A stretch of DNA of 7,386 nucleotides from Oscillospiraceae bacterium (GTDB lineage: Bacteria > Bacillota > Clostridia > UBA1381). The position numbers and the translations under genes were made by a program. The notes under the pieces were generated by a model. It searched no databases and was not told the DNA's origin. It was given only the letters and a program-made list of their open reading frames with translations. This document shows positions 1 through 5,443 of the stretch, piece after piece (the first letter of the stretch is position 1; each line of letters opens with the position of its first letter). The DNA lies in assembly GCA_022508725.1 (NCBI GenBank), contig JAFLUR010000104.1, positions 1 through 7,386 of the forward strand, in the 5' to 3' direction.

Positions 1-286
1 CCGCCGTGTCCGCGCCGTCTGCGGTCGCTGCCTCGATAAGCGCGTTTTCCCCTCCGATCACCTTTGTCGGCGTATCGCTTATACGCACTTTTAAGTCCGC
101 CGCCGCCGACTCGTCCGAAACACATACCAATGACGGTGCAAACTCTCTTATCTGTTCTTCAAGCAATTTTACATTTCTGTTCGCCGCAAGAGCCTTTATT
201 TTTATAAATTTATGCCTTCTTGCAACCGCAAGTGTCTGCGTTCCTATCGAACCGGTCGAGCCGAGAAGGGTTATATTTCTTTCCAT
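1..286 (-). CDS. dxr: 1-deoxy-D-xylulose 5-phosphate reductoisomerase, N-terminal part (cut by window edge)
   Basis: Dxr converts 1-deoxy-D-xylulose 5-phosphate to 2-C-methyl-D-erythritol 4-phosphate with NADPH, the committed step of the MEP isoprenoid pathway in the cytosol. Only the first 95 codons are in the window; the family is usually about 380-400 residues, so most of the protein, including the catalytic domain, lies beyond the left edge. The visible part opens MERNITLLGSTGSIGTQTL, in which GSTGSIG (residues 9-15) is the NADPH-binding glycine-rich loop at the first Rossmann strand, followed by a typical alternating helix and strand pattern. The ATG at 286-284 has GGAGG (292-296) 5 nt upstream. 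That site begins just after the cdsA stop, and only 12 nt separate the two genes, so dxr is almost certainly co-transcribed with uppS and cdsA. The product feeds the C5 units that UppS polymerises. Confidence 0.93.
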   Translation of the reverse strand, partial: MERNITLLGSTGSIGTQTLAVARRHKFIKIKALAANRNVKLLEEQIREFAPSLVCVSDESAAADLKVRISDTPTKVIGGENALIEAATADGADTA

Positions 287-298
287 AAGATCCTCCGC

Positions 299-1096
299 CT
301 ACATAATAAAATATTTCATAAAATAATATACGCACGGCGCGATAAAAACCACGCTGTCAAATCTGTCCATAACGCCGCCGTGTCCGGGGAATATCGTTCC
401 GTAATCCTTTATTTTGTATTCGCGTTTGATGACCGATGCGGACAGATCGCCCAGCTGCCCCGAAACCGACGCCGCCGCCGCCATGACGGCAAACAGCGCG
501 TAATTGGCATAAAATCCCGCATAGCCGTAGATAACGTAATTTATAAACACCGCATAAAGCACATTAAGCACCACGCACAAAACCACGCCGCCTATCGCTC
601 CCTCAACCGTCTTTTTGGGGCTTACATTCGGAGAAAGCTTATGCCTGCCGAAAAAATATCCGCCGAAAAATCCGCCTATATCGGTCATCCACGCCGACAA
701 AAACACAACGAAAACCGCCGCGCTTCCGTATTCTGCGCGAAGCTTTGCTATGCACGACATAAAAAACGCGATAAACATGGAAAACACATTCGTAATATAT
801 ACCGTTTTTGTCCTGCCTTTACGGAATGTGAATACGGATGTAAGCATACTTATGCATATAACGGCAATAATCGCCTCGGTAAGATATTTGGGATAAAATA
901 TGCCCGACAACACTGCCGCCGCATTGACAAATCCGACGGTATACTCGGTCTTATCCGCCCCGACGGCTCTGAGCAGTTCATAAAGCATGATCGACGATAT
1001 CGCCGCGAGCGCAATATTGAACACAACTCCGGGAGATAAAAATATAACAAAAAACAAAAGCACACTCGCGACGGATGTTATAACTCTCGTCCGCAT
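299..1096 (-). CDS. cdsA: Phosphatidate cytidylyltransferase (CDP-diacylglycerol synthase)
   Basis: CdsA is an integral membrane enzyme that makes CDP-diacylglycerol from phosphatidate and CTP, the branch point for bacterial phospholipids. The 265-residue product is very hydrophobic, with roughly eight likely membrane segments, and has the usual family length. The CDP-alcohol synthase signature is complete at residues 221-247: S-x-x-K-R, then K-D-Y-G, then PGHGGVMDRFD, including the metal-binding aspartates. Upstream are the conserved DIGGFFGG (139-146) and SPKKTVEG (159-166) stretches. The reading frame is open back to a TTG at 1102 that overlaps the uppS stop, but GGAGG at 1106-1110 is only 3 nt from that TTG and 9 nt from the ATG at 1096, so I prefer the ATG. 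The gap to uppS is 2 nt, indicating translational coupling. Function is secure; the start is likely. Confidence 0.95.
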   Translation of the reverse strand: MRTRVITSVASVLLFFVIFLSPGVVFNIALAAISSIMLYELLRAVGADKTEYTVGFVNAAAVLSGIFYPKYLTEAIIAVICISMLTSVFTFRKGRTKTVYITNVFSMFIAFFMSCIAKLRAEYGSAAVFVVFLSAWMTDIGGFFGGYFFGRHKLSPNVSPKKTVEGAIGGVVLCVVLNVLYAVFINYVIYGYAGFYANYALFAVMAAAASVSGQLGDLSASVIKREYKIKDYGTIFPGHGGVMDRFDSVVFIAPCVYYFMKYFIM

Positions 1097-1098
1097 GA

Positions 1099-1845
1099 TC
1101 AAATACCTCCGAAACGCCTTTTCCTCTGCCCGTAATCATATATTGCCATGTGCAGGTCCTCATTTGTGAATTCCGGCCACATCTTCTCGCTGAACCAAAG
1201 CTCGGCATACGATATCTGCCACATAAGAAAATTGCTTATGCGCATTTCTCCGCTTGTTCTTATGAGCAGATCCACCTCATGCTGACCTGCGGTATAAAGT
1301 CTGTCGGTGATCATTTGCGGAGTAATATCCTCCGATTTTATTATACCGTTTTTGACGTCCTGCGAAATGCCCTTTACCGCTCTTGTTATTTCCTCTCTCG
1401 AGCCGTAATTGAGCGCCATATTGACTATCGTTCCGGTATTGTTTTTTGTATACTCCTCCGTTTCGGCGATCTTTTCGACAAGGTGAGGATCGAGATTTTC
1501 TCTTGCTCCTATCACCCGCATAACGATATTTTCTCCCTCAAGCTCTTTTTTGTAATTATCAAAAAATTTAATGAACAGCTTCATGAGAAAATCGACCTCA
1601 TCCTTCGGTCTTTTCCAATTTTCGGTTGAAAATACATATGAGGTAACGCTTTCTATGCCTATCCTGTTACATTCCCTTATAACGGTTTTCATGTTGTCCA
1701 CGCCGACGGAATGTCCCGCAGAGCGCGGCAATCCGCGTTTTTTTGCCCATCTTCCGTTTCCGTCGAGAATAATTCCTATGTGCTTCGGGAGATTTTCCGG
1801 ATCGATTTCAAAATCTCCGCCGTTTTTCTTATTCGTAAAAATCAT
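1099..1845 (-). CDS. uppS: Undecaprenyl diphosphate synthase (cis-isoprenyl transferase)
   Basis: UppS condenses eight isopentenyl diphosphates onto farnesyl diphosphate to make the C55 lipid carrier used for peptidoglycan and other envelope polymers; it works in the cytosol at the membrane face. The 248-residue product has the expected family length. HIGIILDGNGRWAKKRG (residues 22-38) holds the catalytic Asp28 and the diphosphate-binding GNGR, followed by His45. FSTENWKRP (72-80), IRTSGEMRISNF (195-206) and SYAELWF with Glu215 match the substrate-binding and magnesium-binding regions. The C-terminus RKRRFGGI is typical. The frame is open 30 codons further upstream to 1935, but that extension is basic and not family-like. 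The ATG at 1845 follows GAGG (1853-1856) at 7 nt spacing and is the credible start. It is the first gene of the uppS-cdsA-dxr unit. Confidence 0.95.
   Translation of the reverse strand: MIFTNKKNGGDFEIDPENLPKHIGIILDGNGRWAKKRGLPRSAGHSVGVDNMKTVIRECNRIGIESVTSYVFSTENWKRPKDEVDFLMKLFIKFFDNYKKELEGENIVMRVIGARENLDPHLVEKIAETEEYTKNNTGTIVNMALNYGSREEITRAVKGISQDVKNGIIKSEDITPQMITDRLYTAGQHEVDLLIRTSGEMRISNFLMWQISYAELWFSEKMWPEFTNEDLHMAIYDYGQRKRRFGGI
1106..1110 (-). promoter_or_regulatory. Ribosome binding site that decides the cdsA start
   Basis: GGAGG on the minus strand lies inside the last codons of uppS. It is 9 nt from the ATG at 1096 and only 3 nt from the alternative TTG at 1102, which favours the ATG. 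Its position inside uppS suggests that ribosomes finishing uppS help to open cdsA. Confidence 0.75.
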
Positions 1846-1852
1846 TTTAACA

Positions 1853-1857
1853 CCTCT
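1853..1857 (-). promoter_or_regulatory. Ribosome binding site that decides the uppS start
   Basis: The minus strand reads AGAGG here, 7 nt before the ATG at 1845. No comparable site precedes the upstream in-frame start at 1935, and that start would lie upstream of the proposed promoter, so the shorter protein is favoured. Confidence 0.7.
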
Positions 1858-1870
1858 TAAATTACGGAAG

Positions 1871-1896
1871 CGCCGATTTATTTGATTTATTCGGCG
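1871..1896 (-). other. Hairpin in the uppS leader
   Basis: A perfect 6-bp inverted repeat, CGCCGA and TCGGCG, encloses an AT-rich 14-nt loop and sits between the predicted uppS promoter and its ribosome binding site. There is no following T-run, so it is not a terminator. It could stabilise the 5' end of the mRNA, bind a protein, or be incidental. Confidence 0.45.
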
Positions 1897-1902
1897 TTTC
1901 CC

Positions 1903-1931
1903 TATATAAATGCCGATTTTCGTTTTGAAAA
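1903..1931 (-). promoter_or_regulatory. Probable sigma-A type promoter for uppS-cdsA-dxr
   Basis: Minus-strand -35 TTTTCA (1926-1931) and -10 TATATA (1903-1908) are separated by exactly 17 nt. The -35 matches 4 of 6 consensus bases. It lies just after the frr terminator, where a new promoter would be expected. The region is AT-rich, so chance matches are possible. Confidence 0.45.
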
Positions 1932-1952
1932 TCAATATTATTCAAAATAACG

Positions 1953-2000
1953 AAAAAAGAGCATTTCCGGGCATATAAACCACACCCGGAAAAAATGCCC
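1953..2000 (-). terminator. Intrinsic terminator after frr
   Basis: On the minus strand the arms 2000-1985 and 1971-1959 form an inner 8-bp stem (TTTCCGGG with CCCGGAAA), a 3-nt T bulge, then five further pairs including one G-U, followed by TTTTTT (1958-1953). It begins 19 nt after the frr stop codon and separates frr from uppS. Confidence 0.85.
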
Positions 2001-2019
2001 TGAACAAATCACGCAAAAA

Positions 2020-2571
2020 TCATACTTCCAGAATTTCTTTTTCCTTCATTTCGATAATACCGTCAATCTCTTTAATTGCATTATCGGTTATCGTCTGAAT
2101 ATCTTTCTCGATACCCTTCAGATCGTCCTCCGTTATCTCGCTTTTTTTCTTCATATCCTTGTATGAATCCATTGCGGTGCGCCTTATGTTTCTTACGCTG
2201 ACCTTAGCCTCCTCGCCGTATTTCTTGACCTGCTTTACAAGCTCTTTTCTTCTTTCCTCCGTAAGCGGCGGAAAATTGAGTCTTATCGCTTTGCCGTCGT
2301 TTACGGGCGATATTCCTATATCCGATTTTTGAATAGCCTTGTCTATTTCATTCAGAATACTTGCGTCCCACGGTGAAATCAAGAGGGTGCGCGGTTCGGG
2401 GGTGGAAATCGAGCCCACCTGTGCGATGGGAGTCATTGTTCCGTAGTATTCCACGCTTATTTTATCAAGAACAGCCGCATTTGCGCGTCCCGCTCGTATT
2501 GTTTTAAGCTCAGCTTCAAACGCCGATATAGTTTTCTCCATTTTTTCTTCTGTCTCGGGATATTTTGCCAT
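2020..2571 (-). CDS. frr: Ribosome recycling factor
   Basis: RRF works with EF-G to split the post-termination ribosome and release the mRNA and tRNA in the cytosol. The 183-residue product has the normal family length and fits RRF along its whole length. KTIRAGRANAAVLDKISVEYYG near residues 24-45 carries the conserved TxRAGRA and VxYYG block. A central LNFPPLTEERRKELVKQVK and VRNIRR follow, and an acidic and basic C-terminal helix ends in KEKEILEV. The frame extends two codons to a TTG at 2577. I chose the ATG at 2571, about 10 nt after AAAGGA (2582-2587), because the TTG would leave only 4 nt. The start is preceded at 2 nt by the stop of a 9-codon ORF with a better ribosome binding site. 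frr follows pyrH by about 70 nt and is ended by the terminator at 1953-2000. Confidence 0.95.
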   Translation of the reverse strand: MAKYPETEEKMEKTISAFEAELKTIRAGRANAAVLDKISVEYYGTMTPIAQVGSISTPEPRTLLISPWDASILNEIDKAIQKSDIGISPVNDGKAIRLNFPPLTEERRKELVKQVKKYGEEAKVSVRNIRRTAMDSYKDMKKKSEITEDDLKGIEKDIQTITDNAIKEIDGIIEMKEKEILEV

Positions 2572-2573
2572 AA

Positions 2574-2603
2574 TCAATCATTCCTTTCCGTGCCTGAGCA
2601 CAT
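2574..2603 (-). CDS. Possible 9-codon leader ORF upstream of frr
   Basis: The minus strand reads ATG, eight codons and TGA, encoding MCSGTERND. GAGG (2611-2614) lies 7 nt before its ATG, a better arrangement than the site in front of frr itself. The stop codon ends 2 nt before the frr ATG, a classic geometry for re-initiation or coupling, and the frr Shine-Dalgarno sequence lies within the last codons of this ORF. A GTGC-TCAG-GCAC hairpin (2590-2601) overlaps its first codons. The frame is closed by a TAA two codons upstream of its ATG, so it is not the tail of something larger. It may also be chance. I know of no described peptide of this sequence. Confidence 0.35.
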   Translation of the reverse strand: MCSGTERND

Positions 2604-2644
2604 ATATTATCCTCAATTAAAAGGCTGCCCGGAAAATACCTGAA

Positions 2645-3361
2645 TTATTTTCCGTCTCTTGACACCAATGTGCCTATTACCTCTCCGTTGACCGCTTTTA
2701 CAATATTTGACGGATTGTCAAGACCGAATACCAGTATCGGAATATTATTGTCCATGCACAACGATGTTGCCGTTGAGTCCATAACACCGAGTCCCCTGTT
2801 AAGGACCTCGATATACGAGAGTCTGTCAAATCTGACGGCGTCCGGATTTTCATTCGGGTCGCTGTCATACACACCATCGACCTTTTTGGCAAGCAGTATG
2901 ATCTCCGCATCTATCTCGGCAGCTCTGAGCGCCGCCGTGGTATCTGTGGAAAAGAACGGATTTCCCGTACCGCAGCCGAATATTACCACTCTGTCCTTTT
3001 CAAGATGTCTTACCGCCTTGCCTCTTATATAGGGCTCCGCGATCTGCCTCATATCGATGGCGGTCTGAACTCTTGTGGGTACGCCCTGATATTCAAGGGC
3101 GTCGCAGAGCGCAAGCGCATTGATGACCGTGGCAAGCATACCCATATGATCGGCGCGTGTTCTGTCCATATTCTCGCCGCTTCTTCCGCGCCAGAAATTT
3201 CCGCCTCCGACAACAACGGCGACCGCCACTCCCAAATCAACGCATTTTTTTATGTTCTTGGATATTTCCTCCACCGTGCCGGTATCCAGACCGAAACGAT
3301 TTTGTCCGGCAAGCGCCTCACCGCTTATCTTTATCAGAACTCTCTTATATTTTGTACTCAT
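2645..3361 (-). CDS. pyrH: UMP kinase (uridylate kinase)
   Basis: Bacterial UMP kinase, a hexameric cytosolic enzyme of the amino acid kinase fold, phosphorylates UMP to UDP with ATP. The 238 residues match the family length. KISGEAL (11-17) is the phosphate-binding Lys/Gly/Ser loop, GGGNFWRG (52-59) and DHMGMLATVIN (71-81) build the UMP pocket, and GTGNPFFSTDTTAALRA (131-147) carries the UMP-binding and catalytic Asp region. KVDGVYDSDP (160-169) and MDSTA (194-198) form the ATP side. The ATG at 3361 gives the expected N-terminus, but the ribosome binding site is poor: the nearest purine tract, AAAGG at 3376-3380, is 14 nt away. It follows the tsf terminator and a probable extended -10 promoter, and is co-transcribed with frr. 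Confidence 0.95.
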   Translation of the reverse strand: MSTKYKRVLIKISGEALAGQNRFGLDTGTVEEISKNIKKCVDLGVAVAVVVGGGNFWRGRSGENMDRTRADHMGMLATVINALALCDALEYQGVPTRVQTAIDMRQIAEPYIRGKAVRHLEKDRVVIFGCGTGNPFFSTDTTAALRAAEIDAEIILLAKKVDGVYDSDPNENPDAVRFDRLSYIEVLNRGLGVMDSTATSLCMDNNIPILVFGLDNPSNIVKAVNGEVIGTLVSRDGK

Positions 3362-3396
3362 AGCAACACAGCCAACCTTTCTTCACAAATCGTCTA

Positions 3397-3405
3397 TTTA
3401 TACCA
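3397..3405 (-). promoter_or_regulatory. Probable extended -10 promoter for pyrH-frr
   Basis: The minus strand reads TGG followed by TATAAA, an extended -10 element, between the tsf terminator and pyrH. No good -35 is present at 16-18 nt spacing. The predicted start near 3390 would give a leader of about 29 nt. Confidence 0.45.
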
Positions 3406-3433
3406 ATCCTTAAACCGTGCCATACCGTTTTTT

Positions 3434-3470
3434 AAAAAAAGGGAACACAATCCAAACCTCTTGTGTTCCC
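3434..3470 (-). terminator. Intrinsic terminator after tsf
   Basis: A perfect 10-bp stem (GGGAACACAA and TTGTGTTCCC) with a 10-nt loop is followed on the minus strand by seven Ts (3440-3434). It lies 16 nt after the tsf stop. There is no T-run on the other side, so it acts for the minus strand only. Confidence 0.92.
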
Positions 3471-3486
3471 CCTTTGCTCTGATAAA

Positions 3487-4401
3487 TTATTTTACCATAC
3501 TTGCAACTTCGTCAGCAAAGTTTTCTTCCTTTTTCTCCAGACCCTCGCCCGTTTCAAAACGAACAAACTTTTTGAGCTTTATCTCCACACCGTTTGCTTT
3601 TGCGACACCGTCAACATATTTTGCCACGGTTTCCTTGTTTTCCGCCTTGACATATTCCTGTTCCATGAGGCATACTTCTTTAAGCTCCTTTGCAAGACGT
3701 CCCGTGATCATTTTCTCTATGATCTCTTCCGGCTTTGACGCATTTTTCGGATCGTTCTTAGCCTGTGCAACCAAAATAGCCTTTTCATGCTCCTTGTATT
3801 CCTCCGGAACATCATTGCTTGAAAGATATTTCGGATTTAAAGCCGCAACCTGCATCGCAACATTTCTGAGACACTCCCTAACCGCATCGTTTGCCGGAGC
3901 GTCCGCCTCTATCAATACGCCGATCTTACCCGCCGCATGAATATAATCCACAACAACACCCGTTGTTTCTATTCTTTCAAAGCGTCTGATATTCATATTC
4001 TCGCCTATCTTTGCGATCTTTGCGGTAAGCAGCTCGCCTATCGTGCCGTCGCCGCAATTTGTATTTTTGAGAGCCTCGACATCGGCAGGGGCTTTCTCCG
4101 CGATCGTCTTTGCGACAATGCCCGTAAATTCTTGGAATTCATCATTCTTCGCAACAAAATCCGTCTCGGCGTTTACCTCAACGACAACGCCGACACCGCC
4201 GTTTATATAAGATTTAACGATACCCTCCGCCGCAATTCTTCCGGACTTTTTAGCCGCGCTTGCAAGACCCTTTTCTCTGAGAATTTCAACAGCCTTTTCC
4301 TTATCGCCGTCCGCCTCCGTAAGCGCCTTTTTGCAGTCCATCATACCGCAGCCCGTGGTTTCTCTCAATTCTTTAACATCACTTGCACTAAAGTTAGCCA
4401 T
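3487..4401 (-). CDS. tsf: Translation elongation factor Ts
   Basis: EF-Ts is the guanine nucleotide exchange factor that releases GDP from EF-Tu. The 304-residue product carries the N-terminal UBA-like helix block VKELRETTGCGMMDCKKAL (9-27), the RIAAEG linker (55-60) and the EF-Tu-contacting core VEVNAETDFVAKN (74-86) with TDFV at 80-83, then the dimerisation subdomains and a C-terminal VRFETGEGLEKKEENFADEV segment. This is the full bacterial architecture at the usual length for Bacillota. The ATG at 4401 has GGGAGG (4409-4414) 7 nt upstream. It follows rpsB by 68 AT-rich nucleotides with no terminator, the near-universal rpsB-tsf pairing, and is ended by the perfect hairpin at 3434-3470. Confidence 0.97.
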   Translation of the reverse strand: MANFSASDVKELRETTGCGMMDCKKALTEADGDKEKAVEILREKGLASAAKKSGRIAAEGIVKSYINGGVGVVVEVNAETDFVAKNDEFQEFTGIVAKTIAEKAPADVEALKNTNCGDGTIGELLTAKIAKIGENMNIRRFERIETTGVVVDYIHAAGKIGVLIEADAPANDAVRECLRNVAMQVAALNPKYLSSNDVPEEYKEHEKAILVAQAKNDPKNASKPEEIIEKMITGRLAKELKEVCLMEQEYVKAENKETVAKYVDGVAKANGVEIKLKKFVRFETGEGLEKKEENFADEVASMVK

Positions 4402-4469
4402 GTTTTTTCCTCCCGAAATTTTTGAATTTATATCAAATCAAAATAAAACTCTTTTCTGAAATTTTAAAA

Positions 4470-5201
4470 TTATTCGGCATCCTCGCCCGCGTCGTCCGTG
4501 CCGGCGTCCATCTGCTCGCCCTGTCTGCCCTCGATGATGGCGTTCGCCATTGTTGCGGCAATGAGTTTGACCGCTCTTATGGCGTCGTCGTTGCCCGGGA
4601 TAACATAATCGACCTCATCCGGGTCGCAGTTTGTGTCAACGATTGCAACAACGGGAATACCGAGCTTTTTAGCCTCCGCTATTGCGATCTTTTCCTTTCT
4701 CGGGTCTACGATAAACATAGCTCCGGGAAGCCTTTTCATATCCTTGATGCCGCCGAGATATTTTTCAAGCTTATCTCTTTCGGCTTTGAGCTTGATGACC
4801 TCTTTTTTGGGAAGAAGATCGAATGTTCCGTCCTCTTCCATCTTATTGAGCTGTTCGAGTCTTTCGATTCTCTTCTGTATCGTCTTGAAGTTTGTGAGCA
4901 TACCGCCGAGCCATCTTGCGTTTACATAGTACATTCCGACTCTTTCCGCCTCTTCCTTTATCGAATCCTGCGCCTGCTTTTTGGTTCCCACAAAAAGCAC
5001 CTCTTCACCGTTCTGCGCGAGATCTCTTATAAAATAATAAGCGTCCTCAACCTTTTTTACCGTTTTCTGAAGATCGATAATATAGATACCGTTTCTTTCG
5101 GTAAAGATATACTCCGACATTTTCGGGTTCCATCTTCTTGTCTGATGACCGAAGTGAACTCCAGCCTCCAATAACTGTTTCATTGAGATTACATTTGACA
5201 T
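4470..5201 (-). CDS. rpsB: 30S ribosomal protein S2
   Basis: S2 is a small-subunit protein at the head-body junction, needed for S1 docking or its equivalent and for initiation. The 243 residues include GVHFGHQTRRWNPKM (14-28), IIDLQKT (41-47), LFVGTKKQA (69-77), RWLGGMLTNFKTI (96-108), LPGAMFIVDPRKE and the IPGNDDAIRAVKLI region before a short acidic tail. All are family hallmarks, at normal length. The ATG at 5201 has AGGAGG (5210-5215) 8 nt upstream, an excellent site. It is the first gene of the rpsB-tsf unit, behind a strong promoter and a leader of about 115 nt that has room for feedback control; S2 autoregulation through its leader is known in gammaproteobacteria, but its sequence there is different. 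Confidence 0.97.
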   Translation of the reverse strand: MSNVISMKQLLEAGVHFGHQTRRWNPKMSEYIFTERNGIYIIDLQKTVKKVEDAYYFIRDLAQNGEEVLFVGTKKQAQDSIKEEAERVGMYYVNARWLGGMLTNFKTIQKRIERLEQLNKMEEDGTFDLLPKKEVIKLKAERDKLEKYLGGIKDMKRLPGAMFIVDPRKEKIAIAEAKKLGIPVVAIVDTNCDPDEVDYVIPGNDDAIRAVKLIAATMANAIIEGRQGEQMDAGTDDAGEDAE

Positions 5202-5318
5202 AATTCCGTCCTCCTGTTTTTAATAAAATAATAATTTTCCTCCATACCCGTCATCTTTATCGGACACCGCAAGCGGCAACATCGTCAAAATCAAAGTATG
5301 TGCGTATTTTTCATACCT
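5202..5318 (-). promoter_or_regulatory. rpsB 5' leader with candidate alternative RNA structures
   Basis: Between the predicted start site (about 5318) and rpsB the minus-strand RNA holds GUAUG (5316-5312), CAUAC (5300-5296) and a second GUAUG (5247-5243). The CAUAC can pair with either GUAUG, so the two pairings exclude each other. A short stem with a CUUG tetraloop (GCCG-CUUG-CGGU) lies between them. A second GGAGG at 5243-5239 overlaps the distal GUAUG and lies 24 nt upstream of the true ribosome binding site. The leader is longer than translation needs; function is inference. Confidence 0.4.
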
Positions 5319-5322
5319 AATA

Positions 5323-5351
5323 ATTTTACCATACCGGAAAAAAAAATGCAA
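5323..5351 (-). promoter_or_regulatory. Strong promoter for rpsB-tsf
   Basis: Minus-strand -35 TTGCAT (5346-5351) and -10 TAAAAT (5323-5328) are spaced by 17 nt, with an extended TATGG directly upstream of the -10. The 37 nt further upstream (5354-5390) are almost pure A and T with A-tracts, resembling an UP element. This fits a highly expressed ribosomal protein gene. Confidence 0.75.
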
Positions 5352-5390
5352 GTACCAATTTAATTTTTTTTGATTTTTTAAAAATTTTAT

Positions 5391-5429
5391 AAAAAAGTCC
5401 CCGTCCCGGGATAAATTCCGGGCGGGAAC
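5391..5429 (-). terminator. Intrinsic terminator after prfA
   Basis: On the minus strand GTTCCCG and CGGGGAC plus CCCGG and CCGGG make a 12-bp stem with one bulged A and one G-U pair, then TTTTTT (5396-5391). It starts 14 nt after the prfA stop and separates prfA from the rpsB promoter. Confidence 0.9.
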
Positions 5430-5443
5430 CGTTCGATTTCAAA

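Noticed and set aside
212..1039. Plus-strand 275-codon open frame opposite cdsA and dxr
   Set aside because: It is antisense to clearly conserved cdsA and dxr, its product is rich in Arg, His, Lys and Tyr as expected for a shadow frame, and no family features are visible.
1846..1935. Thirty-residue N-terminal extension of UppS
   Set aside because: The extension is basic and not part of the family; the leader hairpin and probable promoter lie within it, and a good ribosome binding site marks the start at 1845.
3005..3940. Plus-strand 311-codon open frame opposite pyrH and tsf
   Set aside because: It spans two conserved genes and the tsf terminator on the other strand; the translation shows Ser/Phe/Ala-rich shadow composition.
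4402..4469. Internal promoter or terminator between rpsB and tsf
   Set aside because: The spacer is simply AT-rich with a short AATTTTAAAATT palindrome and the tsf ribosome binding site; no stem with T-run is present.
4422..5174. Plus-strand 250-codon open frame opposite rpsB
   Set aside because: It is a mirror of rpsB codons with no recognisable domain.
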